From Variovorax sp. (GTDB lineage Bacteria > Pseudomonadota > Gammaproteobacteria > Burkholderiales > Burkholderiaceae_C), in assembly GCA_025352265.1 (NCBI GenBank), contig JANXTS010000098.1, forward strand, positions 1 through 56,179: 56,179 bases of DNA, in the 5' to 3' direction. The notes beneath the pieces are model-generated. The model did not search any database, was not told where the DNA came from, and saw only the letters and a list, made by a program, of their open reading frames with translations. Positions 17,731 through 28,603 of this stretch are shown here, one piece after another (within the stretch, counting starts at the first letter, position 1; every line of letters starts with the position of its first letter). The translations under genes and the position numbers were made by a program.

Positions 17731-18342
17731 ATGAGCAACCGCCTGACGCAGATCACGACCCGTACTGGCGACGACGGCACCACCGGCCTGGGCGACAACA
17801 CGCGCGTGTCCAAAGACCACTTACGCGTGCACGCCATGGGCGACGTCGACGAGCTGAATTCGCAGATCGGCGTACTGCTCTGCGAGCCGATGCCGGACAA
17901 CGTGCGCGAGCTGCTGGTCGATATCCAGCACCAGCTCTTCAACCTGGGCGGCGAGTTGTCGATGCCCGGCTACACGTTGCTGAAGCCCGAGGCGTTGCTG
18001 CAGATCGACAACGCGCTGGTCGAACACAACGCTGTGCTGCCACGATTGGCGGAGTTCATCTTGCCGGCGGGAACAAGGGCGGCGTCGCTGGCACACGTGT
18101 GCCGCACGGTCGCACGGCGTGCCGAGCGTGCGGTGGTGTCGCTGGGTGCGGCAACCGAAATCAACGATGCGCTGCGTCAATATTTGAACCGGTTGAGCGA
18201 CCTGCTCTTCGTACTGGCGCGCGTGCTCAACCGGATGGATGCCGGCGACGATGTTTACTGGAAGAGCGAGCGCATGGCGCGTGCTGCGGCAGAAGACGCA
18301 GCCGGGGACAGCTCAATCGAAGGTGGCACGCCCGCCGCCTAG
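17731..18342 (+). CDS. PduO-type ATP:cob(I)alamin adenosyltransferase
   Basis: The protein of about 203 residues has the N-terminal ATP-binding signature TRTGDDGTTGLGDNTRVSKD, the conserved VDELNSQIG block and the C-terminal LPAGTRAASLAHVCRTVARRAER helix, all diagnostic of PduO/MMAB-type enzymes. It transfers the adenosyl group of ATP to cob(I)alamin to make coenzyme B12 for mutases. I used the ATG before SNRLTQITTRTGDDG. The next gene follows after a 40-base gap but looks functionally unrelated. Confidence 0.93.
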   Translation: MSNRLTQITTRTGDDGTTGLGDNTRVSKDHLRVHAMGDVDELNSQIGVLLCEPMPDNVRELLVDIQHQLFNLGGELSMPGYTLLKPEALLQIDNALVEHNAVLPRLAEFILPAGTRAASLAHVCRTVARRAERAVVSLGAATEINDALRQYLNRLSDLLFVLARVLNRMDAGDDVYWKSERMARAAAEDAAGDSSIEGGTPAA

Positions 18343-18382
18343 CTTTGTGCCGTATTTCGTTCAATTTTCCAGAGAGGCTTCT

Positions 18383-19279
18383 ATGAAACTTTCAGCCCCC
18401 ATGACCGCTGTGCTCGCGACCGCCGTCGCGCTGGCCGCCACCACCGGCGCTCATGCCGCCGACACGCTCGCCAAGATCGCAGCGGCCAACAAGATGACCG
18501 TGGCGTACCGCGAATCGTCGGTTCCTTTCAGCTACCTCGACGGCCCCGAAAAACCCATCGGCTTCTCGGTCGAGCTGACCAACGCCATCGTCGCAGCGGT
18601 CAAGCAAAAACTGGGCAAGCCGAATCTGGAAGTCGGCCTGATGGCGGTGACGTCGCAAAACCGTATCCCGCTCATCACCAACGGCACGCTCGATCTCGAG
18701 TGCGGCTCGACGACCAACAACTCGGCGCGTGCCAAGGACGTCGCCTTTGCCATCAACCATTTCTACACCGGCACCCGGTTGCTTGTGAAGAAGGGGGCGG
18801 GCATCAAGGACTACCCGGACCTCAAGGGCAAGAAAGTGGCCATCACGACCGGCACTACCAACGTGCAGGTAGTGCGCAAGTACAGCACCGACAAGAACCT
18901 CGACATAGACATCGTGATGGGCAAAGACCATTCCGATTCGTTGCTGCTGGTCGAGAGTGATCGCACAACGGCCTTCGCGATGGACGACATCCTCCTGTAC
19001 GGACTCAGGTCCAATTCCAAGAGCCCGGCCGATCTTGAAGTCGTCGGTGAGGCGCTGCAGGTCGAGCCCTATGCCTGCATGCTGCCCAAGGACGACCCGC
19101 AGTACAAGACGTTGGTCGATGGCGTCATCACGGGGCTCATGAAGTCGGGCCAGTTCGACAAGCTCTACGACAAGTGGTTCATGCAGCCAATCGCGCCGAA
19201 GAATTTGCCAATTGGCTTGCCAATGAGCAAGGAACTCAAGGACAACATCGCGACGCCGAGCGACAAGCCTGCGACTTGA
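18383..19279 (+). CDS. Amino acid ABC transporter periplasmic binding protein (GltI-like)
   Basis: The 298-residue protein has a clear signal peptide with cleavage after AHA (about residue 24). It is a family 3 solute-binding protein: TVAYRESSVPFSYLDGPEKPIGFSVEL, then LECGSTTNNSARAKDVAFA, closely resembling glutamate/aspartate binding proteins. It delivers acidic amino acids or an analogue to an inner-membrane ABC permease. No permease or ATPase gene is adjacent, so it is an orphan here. AGAGAGG precedes the ATG at a suitable distance. Confidence 0.88.
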   Translation: MKLSAPMTAVLATAVALAATTGAHAADTLAKIAAANKMTVAYRESSVPFSYLDGPEKPIGFSVELTNAIVAAVKQKLGKPNLEVGLMAVTSQNRIPLITNGTLDLECGSTTNNSARAKDVAFAINHFYTGTRLLVKKGAGIKDYPDLKGKKVAITTGTTNVQVVRKYSTDKNLDIDIVMGKDHSDSLLLVESDRTTAFAMDDILLYGLRSNSKSPADLEVVGEALQVEPYACMLPKDDPQYKTLVDGVITGLMKSGQFDKLYDKWFMQPIAPKNLPIGLPMSKELKDNIATPSDKPAT

Positions 19280-19354
19280 GCGGAGGTGCGGAGTACTCGG
19301 TAAACGGAGAAAGCGCGGCGCACAAGGCGGGACAAGCCCAGGCTTGCCGCCGCT

Positions 19355-19609
19355 CTAGTCAGAGACGATTGCTGGCGCCATCTGCGCGCAGATATTCTTG
19401 CCCGTGATCGTCAGTCGGAGTCCGCCGCCGTGCCATTCGAGCCAGTTGAGCGCGACGTAGGCTTCGATGTCGTCGACATCGATCTGGTCGGCGTGCCGCT
19501 CGCGGAGCATGGCAACGGTCGCCGGCAAAGCGAGCCTGAGACGGTCGCGCCGAATGGTTTCAGCAGAAACGAAATCCTTCGGGGCAACTTGAGGGCGGCG
19601 CAGTGGCAT
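19355..19609 (-). CDS. Hypothetical protein, 84 residues
   Basis: I do not recognise this protein. It is a plausible real gene because its composition is protein-like and acidic in the middle (DQIDVDDIEAYVALNWLEWHGG) and it ends in a patterned segment (LRLTITGKNICAQMAP). The arrangement resembles a small winged or HTH-like fold but no motif is decisive. It has only a weak Shine-Dalgarno sequence (GGAT). No partner gene is evident: it converges with the binding protein gene and is divergent from the truncated regulator. Confidence 0.55.
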   Translation of the reverse strand: MPLRRPQVAPKDFVSAETIRRDRLRLALPATVAMLRERHADQIDVDDIEAYVALNWLEWHGGGLRLTITGKNICAQMAPAIVSD

Positions 19610-19835
19610 GACGATCCATTTCGGGAGCAGTACTGCATATCAATGTACGCTGGCGGGCGCACCTGTTGCGGACTTATTTGGTGTCGCAGGGCATCGGCAG
19701 TTGCCTTGTGCCGCATAGCCAACAGATCTTGCGACTACATGGTCTAACCGACGCTTTCCCAGGATCACTGGGTGTCGGATCAAGCTGCGAGTCATACAAG
19801 CAGCACGGCACGCAGAAACAGGAAAGCAGCAGTCC

Positions 19836-20120
19836 ATGCCGAAGACATCCGGAGCAGTGGTCAAGGCGATCGACACCAAACCATCGCAGCGCGTTCACGC
19901 CCCGCGCACGCCTGGTGTACGCAGCGTGATCGTCGCGGCCGCGTTGGGGCTGGTCTCGCGCTTCGGACTGCACGGCACCAGCGTCAACCAAGTGACGGCG
20001 CAGGCCGATGTCTCCAAGAGCAACCTGCTTGATTACCTCCCTAACAAGGAACGGTTGTATGTGAGCGTGCTGCGCGAGTTGCTGGCCGTGCGAGTCATCG
20101 AAGAAGTCGCATTGGGCTGA
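19836..20120 (+). pseudogene. rutR: Truncated TetR/RutR-like regulator (DNA-binding domain only)
   Basis: The 94-residue product covers only the N-terminal helix-turn-helix of a TetR repressor. LGLVSRFGLHGTSVNQVTAQADVSKSNLLDYLPNKERLYVSVLRELL aligns with the RutR pattern (FGxHGT, AGVSKTNLLYYFPSKEALY, VLRxxLD) across positions 19923-20090. Full-length RutR is about 210 residues; here the ligand-binding and dimerisation domain is gone. The stop codon abuts the stop of rutE on the other strand, so the missing part has been deleted, not merely frameshifted. Substitutions in the recognition region (LDYLPNK for LYYFPSK) also suggest decay. A shortened functional binder cannot be excluded. Confidence 0.75.
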
Positions 20121-20711
20121 TCAGGCCAACACGCAGGCTTCATCGAAGCCGAGGCGTGGCAAGCGGCCGAACACCTTGCTCGCATCGCCATGGCCGAGGT
20201 TGATCAGCAGGTTGACGGTCCAGTTCGTGCCTTCGAAGAATGCGGCGTCGACCACGGCCTTGTCGAAGCCCGACATCGGGCCGCAATCGAGCCCGAGCGC
20301 ACGCGCCGCCAGTAAAAAATAGCCGGCTTGCATCGACGCATTGCGGAACGCGGTCTCGTGTGCAGCTTCTGCGCTGCCGGTGAACCAGGCGCGCGCGTCG
20401 GCGTGTGGAAACAGGGCGGGGAGCTTGTCGTAGAAAAGCTTGTCCCACGCGCAGATCACCGTGACAGGGGCGCTCATCGTCTTGTCGTGATTGGCCTTGG
20501 ACAACGCCGGCGCGAGCTTGGCCTTGCCTTCGGGCGTGCGCACGAAAATGAAGCGGGCCGGCGAGCAATTGGCCGACGTCGGCGCCATCCGCGTGAGGTC
20601 GTAGACGCTCTTCAGCAGCTCGTCGGACACCGGTGTGTCGGTCCAGCCGTTGTGGCTGCGGGCGTCGGTGAAGAGGGTGGCCAGTGCGGTGTGGTCGAGG
20701 GTCTGTGTCAT
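20121..20711 (-). CDS. rutE: Malonic semialdehyde reductase RutE (nitroreductase family)
   Basis: The 196-residue protein is a nitroreductase-fold flavoprotein of normal RutE length. It opens with [21 protein letters not shown] and has the [26 protein letters not shown] block (here [19 protein letters not shown]), plus [16 protein letters not shown] near the C-terminus. In the Rut pathway it reduces toxic malonic semialdehyde to 3-hydroxypropionate. It is the last gene of the minus-strand rut operon, 53 bases after rutD. Its end touches the truncated regulator. Confidence 0.92.
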   Translation of the reverse strand: MTQTLDHTALATLFTDARSHNGWTDTPVSDELLKSVYDLTRMAPTSANCSPARFIFVRTPEGKAKLAPALSKANHDKTMSAPVTVICAWDKLFYDKLPALFPHADARAWFTGSAEAAHETAFRNASMQAGYFLLAARALGLDCGPMSGFDKAVVDAAFFEGTNWTVNLLINLGHGDASKVFGRLPRLGFDEACVLA

Positions 20712-20764
20712 TTGCGTTGTTCGTTGAAAGTCGCGTTGTGTTAGCTACGCATTGGCTGTTCTTG

Positions 20765-21553
20765 TTACTGCCTCTGCTGCAACAGGAATTTTAGAAGTAC
20801 CGGATTGAAGGTGTCGGCCTCGGTTGCGTTGTGCGCGTGGCCACCTTGCGAAACGCGCTCCAACGTCGCGTTCGGCAAGCCATCGGCGAGGCGCTGCGAG
20901 CAGGTCCATGGCACGAGCACGTCGTCGGTCGCGGTGGCCACCAGGTTCGGCACCAGAATGTCGCCCAGCCGCGCATCGATATCGAAGGCGCGTAGCGCGC
21001 CGATGCGCGCCAGCAGGTTGGCCTCGCCGGGAAAGTTGTCGAAGGCATGGTCGACTTCAGTGGCCACCTGATCCGCATGCGCTGCGCTCCATGCGGCCGG
21101 GTACAAGAAGATTGGCTGCGCTTCGACATAGGCGCGTCGGCCCGAGCCGGCGAGCAAGGCGATGCGGGCATCGAAGCAACGTGCCGAATGCGGGTTGGGT
21201 CTGGACCATGCGTTGATGAGCACCAGGCTCGCCACGCGCTCGGGCGCATCGAGCGCCAGTTGCAGGCCGACAAGCCCACCGAGCGCATGCCCGACGAAGT
21301 GACAGCGTGCCGTGCCGCTGCCATCGAGCACCTCGACCACGTCGCGTGCCATGTCGGCGATGGTGTAGCCGTCGGGCAGGGCGCCGGGGCTGCGGTTGGT
21401 GCCGCGCTGGTCGTACACCACCACGCGCCAACCGGCGGCGATCAGGCTGGGCAACTGCGGACGCCAGAAGCCGGCCGAGCCGCCGCGGCCGGACGACATC
21501 AGGACGCTGGGCGCATCCGAGGCGATGCCGTGGACTTCGACGTGCAGGGTCAT
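20765..21553 (-). CDS. rutD: Aminoacrylate hydrolase-type protein RutD
   Basis: The 262-residue alpha/beta-hydrolase aligns well with RutD: VVYDQRGTNRSPGALPDGYTIADMA, VGHALGGLVGLQLALDAPE, AQPIFLYPAAWSAAHADQ and a C-terminal QGGHAHNATEADTFN. The nucleophile position is alanine in GHALGG instead of the usual serine, which is also my recollection of the E. coli RutD sequence. This fits a role in assisting breakdown of aminoacrylate to malonic semialdehyde without classical serine chemistry. It follows the rutB-rutC frame by 37 bases. Confidence 0.9.
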   Translation of the reverse strand: MTLHVEVHGIASDAPSVLMSSGRGGSAGFWRPQLPSLIAAGWRVVVYDQRGTNRSPGALPDGYTIADMARDVVEVLDGSGTARCHFVGHALGGLVGLQLALDAPERVASLVLINAWSRPNPHSARCFDARIALLAGSGRRAYVEAQPIFLYPAAWSAAHADQVATEVDHAFDNFPGEANLLARIGALRAFDIDARLGDILVPNLVATATDDVLVPWTCSQRLADGLPNATLERVSQGGHAHNATEADTFNPVLLKFLLQQRQ

Positions 21554-21590
21554 GACAAGGTCATCTCAGCGTTGCGTGAAAGAGCGCTGC

Positions 21591-22796
<1,206 letters not shown>

Positions 22797-22844
22797 GGCG
22801 ATGTCCTTTGAATCCCGGGCGATGCAGCGGCGCCGCGATTCAAT

Positions 22845-23957
<1,113 letters not shown>

Positions 23958-24068
23958 TGGAATGGTCCTCGCCGCAGCAGGATGAACGTATGAGCGTTAC
24001 ATGCATGCGGCGTGCCAGTTCATGAACTCAATGAAATCGGGGCGCTATGCCCTATCGACTTGGCTGCT

Positions 24069-24085
24069 TTGTCCGAATGGTCCAA
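24069..24085. promoter_or_regulatory. Candidate RutR-type operator upstream of rutA
   Basis: TTGTCCGAATGGTCCAA resembles the E. coli RutR palindrome TTGACCA-NN-TGGTCAA. The half sites TTGtCC and TGGTCcAA are recognisable but the symmetry is imperfect, with one extra base. It is about 110 bases upstream of the rutA start. The assignment is tentative because the local regulator is truncated. Confidence 0.35.
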
Positions 24086-24142
24086 AGCGGATTGCCTGGC
24101 GCACGTCGGTTGTGCGGCGGCGGGCTCGCCGCTCCGGCGCGA

Positions 24143-24460
24143 TCAGCGTGCCTTGGTGACTGGTGCTGCGGGCGCCATCGGGGGCCGAGTCACAGCCTTC
24201 TTCACTGCATCAGGCAACTCGATTTTTACTTCGAGCACTTCGAGGTCGTCCTGCCGCTCCACATGCACCTTGAGGTCTTCAGGCCGAATGGACACGTACT
24301 TGGAGATGACTGCCAGCAGCTCGCGCTGCAGCTCCGGCAGGTAGTCCGGCCGCTTGCTGTTGAGACTCGATCGCTCATGCGCCAGGATGATCTGCAGCCG
24401 TTCCTTGGCAACGCTGGCAGTCTTCTTTTTTTCTCCAAGGAGAAACGAGAAAAGCGACAT
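24143..24460 (-). CDS. minE: Cell division topological specificity factor MinE
   Basis: The 105-residue protein starts [31 protein letters not shown]. This contains the N-terminal membrane-targeting segment and the anti-MinCD helix, followed by the topological-specificity domain ([19 protein letters not shown], then [12 protein letters not shown]). It stimulates MinD ATPase activity and drives pole-to-pole oscillation. A Pro/Ala-rich tail of about 15 residues makes it slightly longer than E. coli MinE (88 residues). It starts 2 bases after the minD stop codon. Confidence 0.95.
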   Translation of the reverse strand: MSLFSFLLGEKKKTASVAKERLQIILAHERSSLNSKRPDYLPELQRELLAVISKYVSIRPEDLKVHVERQDDLEVLEVKIELPDAVKKAVTRPPMAPAAPVTKAR

Positions 24461-24462
24461 GC

Positions 24463-25278
24463 TTACTTTCCTCCGAAGATGCGTTTGAAGAAGCTCGGTT
24501 TTTCAGCGTCGATGAAGCGCAGCGGGCGGTCTTCGCCCAGGAAGCGAGCCACCACGTCCTGGTAGGCCTCGGCCACGTCGGTGCCCTTGTCGTGGATGGC
24601 GGGTACGCCCTGGTTGGACGCGTTGAGCACCGTTTCCGACTCGGGAATGACGCCGATCAGCTTGATACGCAGGATGTCCTTGATGTCGTCGAGCGACAGC
24701 ATCTGGCCGCCGGCCACGCGGTTCGGGTTGTAGCGTGTGATGAGCAGATGTTCCTTAATCGGTTCACCGCCGTCGATCGCGCGCTTGGTCTTGCTGCCGA
24801 GCATGCCGAGAATACGGTCGGAGTCACGCACGGAAGACACTTCTGGATTGGTCACGATCAGCGCTTCGTCGGCAAAGTGCATGGCCATCATGGCGCCGGT
24901 TTCGATGCCGGCCGGCGAGTCGCACACGATGTAGTCGAAATCCATATCGGAGAGGTCTTTGAGAACCTTTTCGACGCCGTCTTGGCTCAGCGCTTCCTTG
25001 TCACGCGTTTGCGAGGCGGCCAGCACGAACAGGTTCTCGCACTGCTTGTCCTTGATCAACGCCTGGTTGAGGTTGGCCTCCCCCTGGATCACGTTGATGA
25101 GGTCGTACACCACGCGGCGTTCGCAACCCATGATGAGGTCGAGGTTGCGCAGGCCGACGTCGAAGTCGATCACAGCCGTCTTCTTGCCGGCCAGCGCCAG
25201 ACCTGATGCAAAGCTGGCGCTCGTTGTCGTCTTGCCGACGCCGCCCTTGCCCGAAGTCACCACCACAATTTTGGCCAT
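24463..25278 (-). CDS. minD: Septum site-determining ATPase MinD
   Basis: This 271-residue deviant Walker ATPase has [19 protein letters not shown], then [19 protein letters not shown] and [16 protein letters not shown]. It ends in an amphipathic membrane-targeting helix ([10 protein letters not shown]). It recruits MinC to the membrane to block FtsZ assembly away from midcell. I chose the second of two nearby ATGs (before AKIVVV) because the AGAGGA ribosome binding site is correctly spaced for it. It is the middle gene of minC-minD-minE. Confidence 0.96.
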   Translation of the reverse strand: MAKIVVVTSGKGGVGKTTTSASFASGLALAGKKTAVIDFDVGLRNLDLIMGCERRVVYDLINVIQGEANLNQALIKDKQCENLFVLAASQTRDKEALSQDGVEKVLKDLSDMDFDYIVCDSPAGIETGAMMAMHFADEALIVTNPEVSSVRDSDRILGMLGSKTKRAIDGGEPIKEHLLITRYNPNRVAGGQMLSLDDIKDILRIKLIGVIPESETVLNASNQGVPAIHDKGTDVAEAYQDVVARFLGEDRPLRFIDAEKPSFFKRIFGGK

Positions 25279-25308
25279 GCCCATTCCTCTTGTTTGTTGC
25301 TGTTTTGT

Positions 25309-26067
25309 TCAGGCGATCGGATCGATCACCAATTTTTTACCGTCGAGGCGGATCGTCGCCGGCTTGCCGAGCACATTGGCCGGCAGCGACACCTCCGCTG
25401 TGCGGTAGATGCCGGCGATGGCGACGAGTTGCGCTTCGAGGCAGGTCGAAAAAATGCGCGCCTCGATGTTGCCTCTGGCCCCCGCAATGGCTTTGCCACG
25501 CAGCGGCGCATATACATGGATGTTGCCATCGGCGATGACTTCGGCACCGAAGCTCACGACCGCGGTGACGATGACGTCGCCACCCCTCGCGTAGACCTGC
25601 TGGCCCGAGCGCAGCGGCTTGTCGATGACGAGCGTGCCATTGGCAGGCACAGGCACCTCGCGCACGATCTGCGGTGCTTCCGGTGCAGCGGCAACCGGTT
25701 CTTGCGCAGAGGCCCGAGGCGCTGGTGACACCGGCATGGCCGCCAACGACAGCCCGGCCGCGCGTGCCGCGATGTTCTGCAGCTCGCTGCCACCCCGAAC
25801 TGCGATGGGCTGCGTCTGGTGGCGCGCCAGCAGACTGCGCAGCCGGGCGAAGTCGATGTCGGACGCCGTACCGGTTTCTTGCAGGACAGACAGGTCGATA
25901 ACCACCGGCTCTTGCTCGAAGAAGTCGGGTGAGTCGGCGAGCTGCGCATCGAGCGCTTCAGCCAGCACTGCGAGATCGGCGGTCTTGAGGATCACCGCGA
26001 TCAGCGGGAGCGTGGCGCTCTTGAATTCGAAAACCGCCTTGGTGCGCGCGGCGGATGAATCGGCCAT
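25309..26067 (-). CDS. minC: Septum site-determining protein MinC
   Basis: The 252-residue protein has an N-terminal FtsZ-inhibiting domain (about residues 12-110) and a C-terminal beta-helix domain (about 145-250). The latter shows the turn motif LRSGQQVYARGGDVIVTAVV and HVYAPLRGKAIAGARGN, typical of MinC. An Ala/Pro-rich linker joins them. With MinD it prevents polar FtsZ rings. It is the first gene of the operon, and minD begins 30 bases after its stop codon. Confidence 0.94.
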   Translation of the reverse strand: MADSSAARTKAVFEFKSATLPLIAVILKTADLAVLAEALDAQLADSPDFFEQEPVVIDLSVLQETGTASDIDFARLRSLLARHQTQPIAVRGGSELQNIAARAAGLSLAAMPVSPAPRASAQEPVAAAPEAPQIVREVPVPANGTLVIDKPLRSGQQVYARGGDVIVTAVVSFGAEVIADGNIHVYAPLRGKAIAGARGNIEARIFSTCLEAQLVAIAGIYRTAEVSLPANVLGKPATIRLDGKKLVIDPIA

Positions 26068-26270
26068 GGAAAACGTTCGTTCGAAAAGCTGGCGAGTCTA
26101 CCGGGCTCGCTGCGGCGGCCCTGCAAAAAGCAGGACCGATGACCGGCATCGCCTACACCTTTTGCATGCGGTTGCACTTTATCAGCCGTCAGACAAAGGC
26201 GACCCGCTCCTACATAGAAGCGTCCCTGCCGCGGCAAACTGCCATCTTGGAAAAAATTAACTCTTCAGCG

Positions 26271-26711
26271 ATGGCACCGTCAAGCACTGCACTGCAGCCG
26301 ATTCTGGATTTGCGCAAGGCACACCCTGGCGGCATCTACTTCACTTATTCGGTGAGCGCGGTTCTTGTTCCGGAACATCGCTTGCCCGGCGAGTTGTTCG
26401 ATTCAGTCGAGCGCTGTCTGTATGACGCTGGCATCGCACTTCAGCACTACTTCGACGGCGTGCAAATCCGCTACGACGGCATCTCGCTCGGTACGTATTC
26501 AGTGTCGCGATTGGTCAACGATCCGTTGGGGTTGTTCGATGATCTGCTGCAGCGCCTGATCGCGACTTTTCGCATGAGAACGCGAAGCCATGTATCCACC
26601 TCGCGTGCCCCGACACGCAGTGTTGTCACCATGGCTGCTCGACCTACAGAGCCGCTTACAGGCGACCGACATGATTTGAAAAGCAGCTTTGGTCTAACGG
26701 TTGAGGAATGA
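26271..26711 (+). CDS. Hypothetical protein, about 146 residues
   Basis: I do not recognise this protein. The first 100 residues look structured (HPGGIYFTYSVSAVLVPEH, then YDAGIALQHYFDGVQIRYDG and VNDPLGLFDDLLQRLIATF), while the last 45 are Arg/Ser/Thr-rich and probably disordered. The start is uncertain: the frame stays open upstream to 26055, with another ATG at 26139, and no strong ribosome binding site marks any of them. It is divergent from minC and convergent with the thioesterase gene. No function is proposed. Confidence 0.5.
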   Translation: MAPSSTALQPILDLRKAHPGGIYFTYSVSAVLVPEHRLPGELFDSVERCLYDAGIALQHYFDGVQIRYDGISLGTYSVSRLVNDPLGLFDDLLQRLIATFRMRTRSHVSTSRAPTRSVVTMAARPTEPLTGDRHDLKSSFGLTVEE

Positions 26712-26728
26712 CCGCGGAAAGAGTCGCA

Positions 26729-27184
26729 TCAGCTCTTGGTCGCGCTTGCGTCTTTGGCTATGCCACGCGGTTGCAGCACCGCCATCGTGATGCGCGACAC
26801 GCAGGTCAATTCGCCGGACTCGTCCTTCATTTCAATTTGCCATACCTGCGTAGTTCGACCGCGATGCACCGGGCGGGCCGTACCCGTCACCCAGCCGCCG
26901 GTGGCCGAGCGCAGGTGGTTGGCGTTGATGTCGAGCCCCACCGCGCGATCGCCCTCGGGCGCCGAGTAGTGCGCGCCGCATGAACCCAACGTTTCGGCCA
27001 GCACTACCGACACGCCGCCGTGCAGCAGGCCATACGGCTGGCGAGTGCGCACATCGACCGGCACGCGACCGATGATGAAGTCGTCGCCTACCTCGAGGAA
27101 CTCCATGCCGAGGTGCTCCACCGCGGTGCCGATGTGGTTTTGGGTCAGCAGTTCTATAGAGATTTCTTTTTTCCAGATTCGCAT
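26729..27184 (-). CDS. PaaI-type hotdog-fold thioesterase
   Basis: The 151-residue protein has the hotdog signature YGLLHGGVSVVLAETLGSCGA, followed by GLDINANHLRSATGG and GRTTQVWQIEMKDESGEL, matching the PaaI/YdiI group of acyl-CoA thioesterases. Members hydrolyse aromatic or short acyl-CoAs such as hydroxyphenylacetyl-CoA, hydroxybenzoyl-CoA or DHNA-CoA. It lies a few kilobases from the benzoyl-CoA cluster but is not in the same transcription unit, so a salvage role there is only a possibility. It is divergent from the AsmA-like gene. Confidence 0.88.
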   Translation of the reverse strand: MRIWKKEISIELLTQNHIGTAVEHLGMEFLEVGDDFIIGRVPVDVRTRQPYGLLHGGVSVVLAETLGSCGAHYSAPEGDRAVGLDINANHLRSATGGWVTGTARPVHRGRTTQVWQIEMKDESGELTCVSRITMAVLQPRGIAKDASATKS

Positions 27185-27268
27185 GTGTGTTGCTCCGGTA
27201 AGCGATTGCCCAAACTATAGCGATGGCGGCTGACAGGGATCGGAACCGCCACACGCTAGGCTGAGTCG

Positions 27269-28588
27269 ATGACGCGTACCAAACGTTGGTTTACCGGCAT
27301 TGCCGTCGTTGCGGGGCTGGTGGCGGCCGCGTTGTTCGTCGCGGCCAGCATGCTTTTACCGAGCGATGAAAAGATCGCTGCCGCGCTCAGTGCGCGCTTC
27401 GAAGAGAACTTCGACATTGGCCTGAAGATTGGCAGCGCGCAGCGTTCGTTGTGGCCTGTTCCGACCCTGGTGCTGAACGATCTCGCTACGGCGCAACCCC
27501 GCCCCATCACCGCGAAGCGCGTCACGCTCCGGCTGCGCGTGGCCCCGCTGTGGCATCGCGAAATCGGCTTCGAAGCGGTCGATGTCGAAAGCGCTGTTTT
27601 TCCCAGTGCGTCGGTGCGGGCGTTTCGAGGACGTGGTGGTGCTGACAAACCGGAAGACCTGGCTAACAAACACATGCCCAGCGGATGGACGTTGGCATCG
27701 ACGCCGGTCGAGCATTTACGCTTGCGCGACGTCGGCTGGATCGACCGACGTGACATCGCACTCGTCTATGACGGCGATGTCACGTTCGACGCCAACTGGC
27801 GTCCGCAGGCGGCGGCGATTCAGCGGCCGGGCGTCCAGCCCGTGACGCAAGCGCGCGCCGAGCGCATCGGCAGTAACGAAGACCGTTGGCGCGTTTTCAT
27901 CGACGTCGGTGGTGGTACGTGGAACGGTCAAGCCAAGCTCGACAGCATGCCAGCCGGACTGACGCGCATCACCGGACAGCTCGAAGCAAAAGAAATCGAC
28001 ATCGAGAGCGTGGTCAAAGCATTTGGTCGACGTGCGCCGCTGGCCGGCAAACTGTCGGGCACCACCGAGATCGATGTGGAGGGCGAGCAGGTCACCGAGT
28101 TCGCCCGAAAGCTGCATACGCGCACGAAGTTCTCAGTCAAGCCCGCAGCGCTCACACGAATCGATCTCGCCAAAGCGGTGAGCACCGCTGGCATCAGCCG
28201 CGGCGGCCGCACTGCGCTCGATGAACTCAGCGGCACGCTCGACACACAGGGCACCGACGATGGCGTCATCCTCAGGTACACCAACCTGAAGGCGCGTTCC
28301 GGCGTGCTCACCGCGACCGGCAACCTGCGATTGTTCAATCGCAAGATCGACGGCGATGCGGCGGTGGACGTTGTCGATGGCGTGGTGGGCGTGCCGTTGA
28401 AAGTTTCTGGAACGGTGGATGAGCCGGAGGTCTCGTTGACCGGCGCTGCACTCACCGGGGCTGCAATAGGCACCGCTGTGTTGCCTGGTGTGGGAACCGC
28501 GATCGGGGCACGCCTCGGGCAGCAGGTCGAGCGCATGTTCGGTGGGAAGAAAGATGAGAAGCCAAAGGCTCGGGCGGTGCGGCCTTAG
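27269..28588 (+). CDS. AsmA-like inner-membrane protein
   Basis: The 439-residue protein has one N-terminal membrane segment (about residues 8-28), then a long periplasmic beta-rich region. DEKIAAALSARFEENFDIGLKIG and the later GVLTATGNLRLFNRKIDGDAAVDVVDGVVGVPLKVSGTVDEPEVSL are the typical AsmA N- and C-terminal blocks. AsmA-family proteins are implicated in phospholipid traffic to the outer membrane. A Gly/Ala-rich hydrophobic patch (about residues 392-420) precedes a basic tail. It stands alone, converging with the liv operon. Confidence 0.78.
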   Translation: MTRTKRWFTGIAVVAGLVAAALFVAASMLLPSDEKIAAALSARFEENFDIGLKIGSAQRSLWPVPTLVLNDLATAQPRPITAKRVTLRLRVAPLWHREIGFEAVDVESAVFPSASVRAFRGRGGADKPEDLANKHMPSGWTLASTPVEHLRLRDVGWIDRRDIALVYDGDVTFDANWRPQAAAIQRPGVQPVTQARAERIGSNEDRWRVFIDVGGGTWNGQAKLDSMPAGLTRITGQLEAKEIDIESVVKAFGRRAPLAGKLSGTTEIDVEGEQVTEFARKLHTRTKFSVKPAALTRIDLAKAVSTAGISRGGRTALDELSGTLDTQGTDDGVILRYTNLKARSGVLTATGNLRLFNRKIDGDAAVDVVDGVVGVPLKVSGTVDEPEVSLTGAALTGAAIGTAVLPGVGTAIGARLGQQVERMFGGKKDEKPKARAVRP

Positions 28589-28603
28589 GCGCCCGCCGAC
28601 TTG

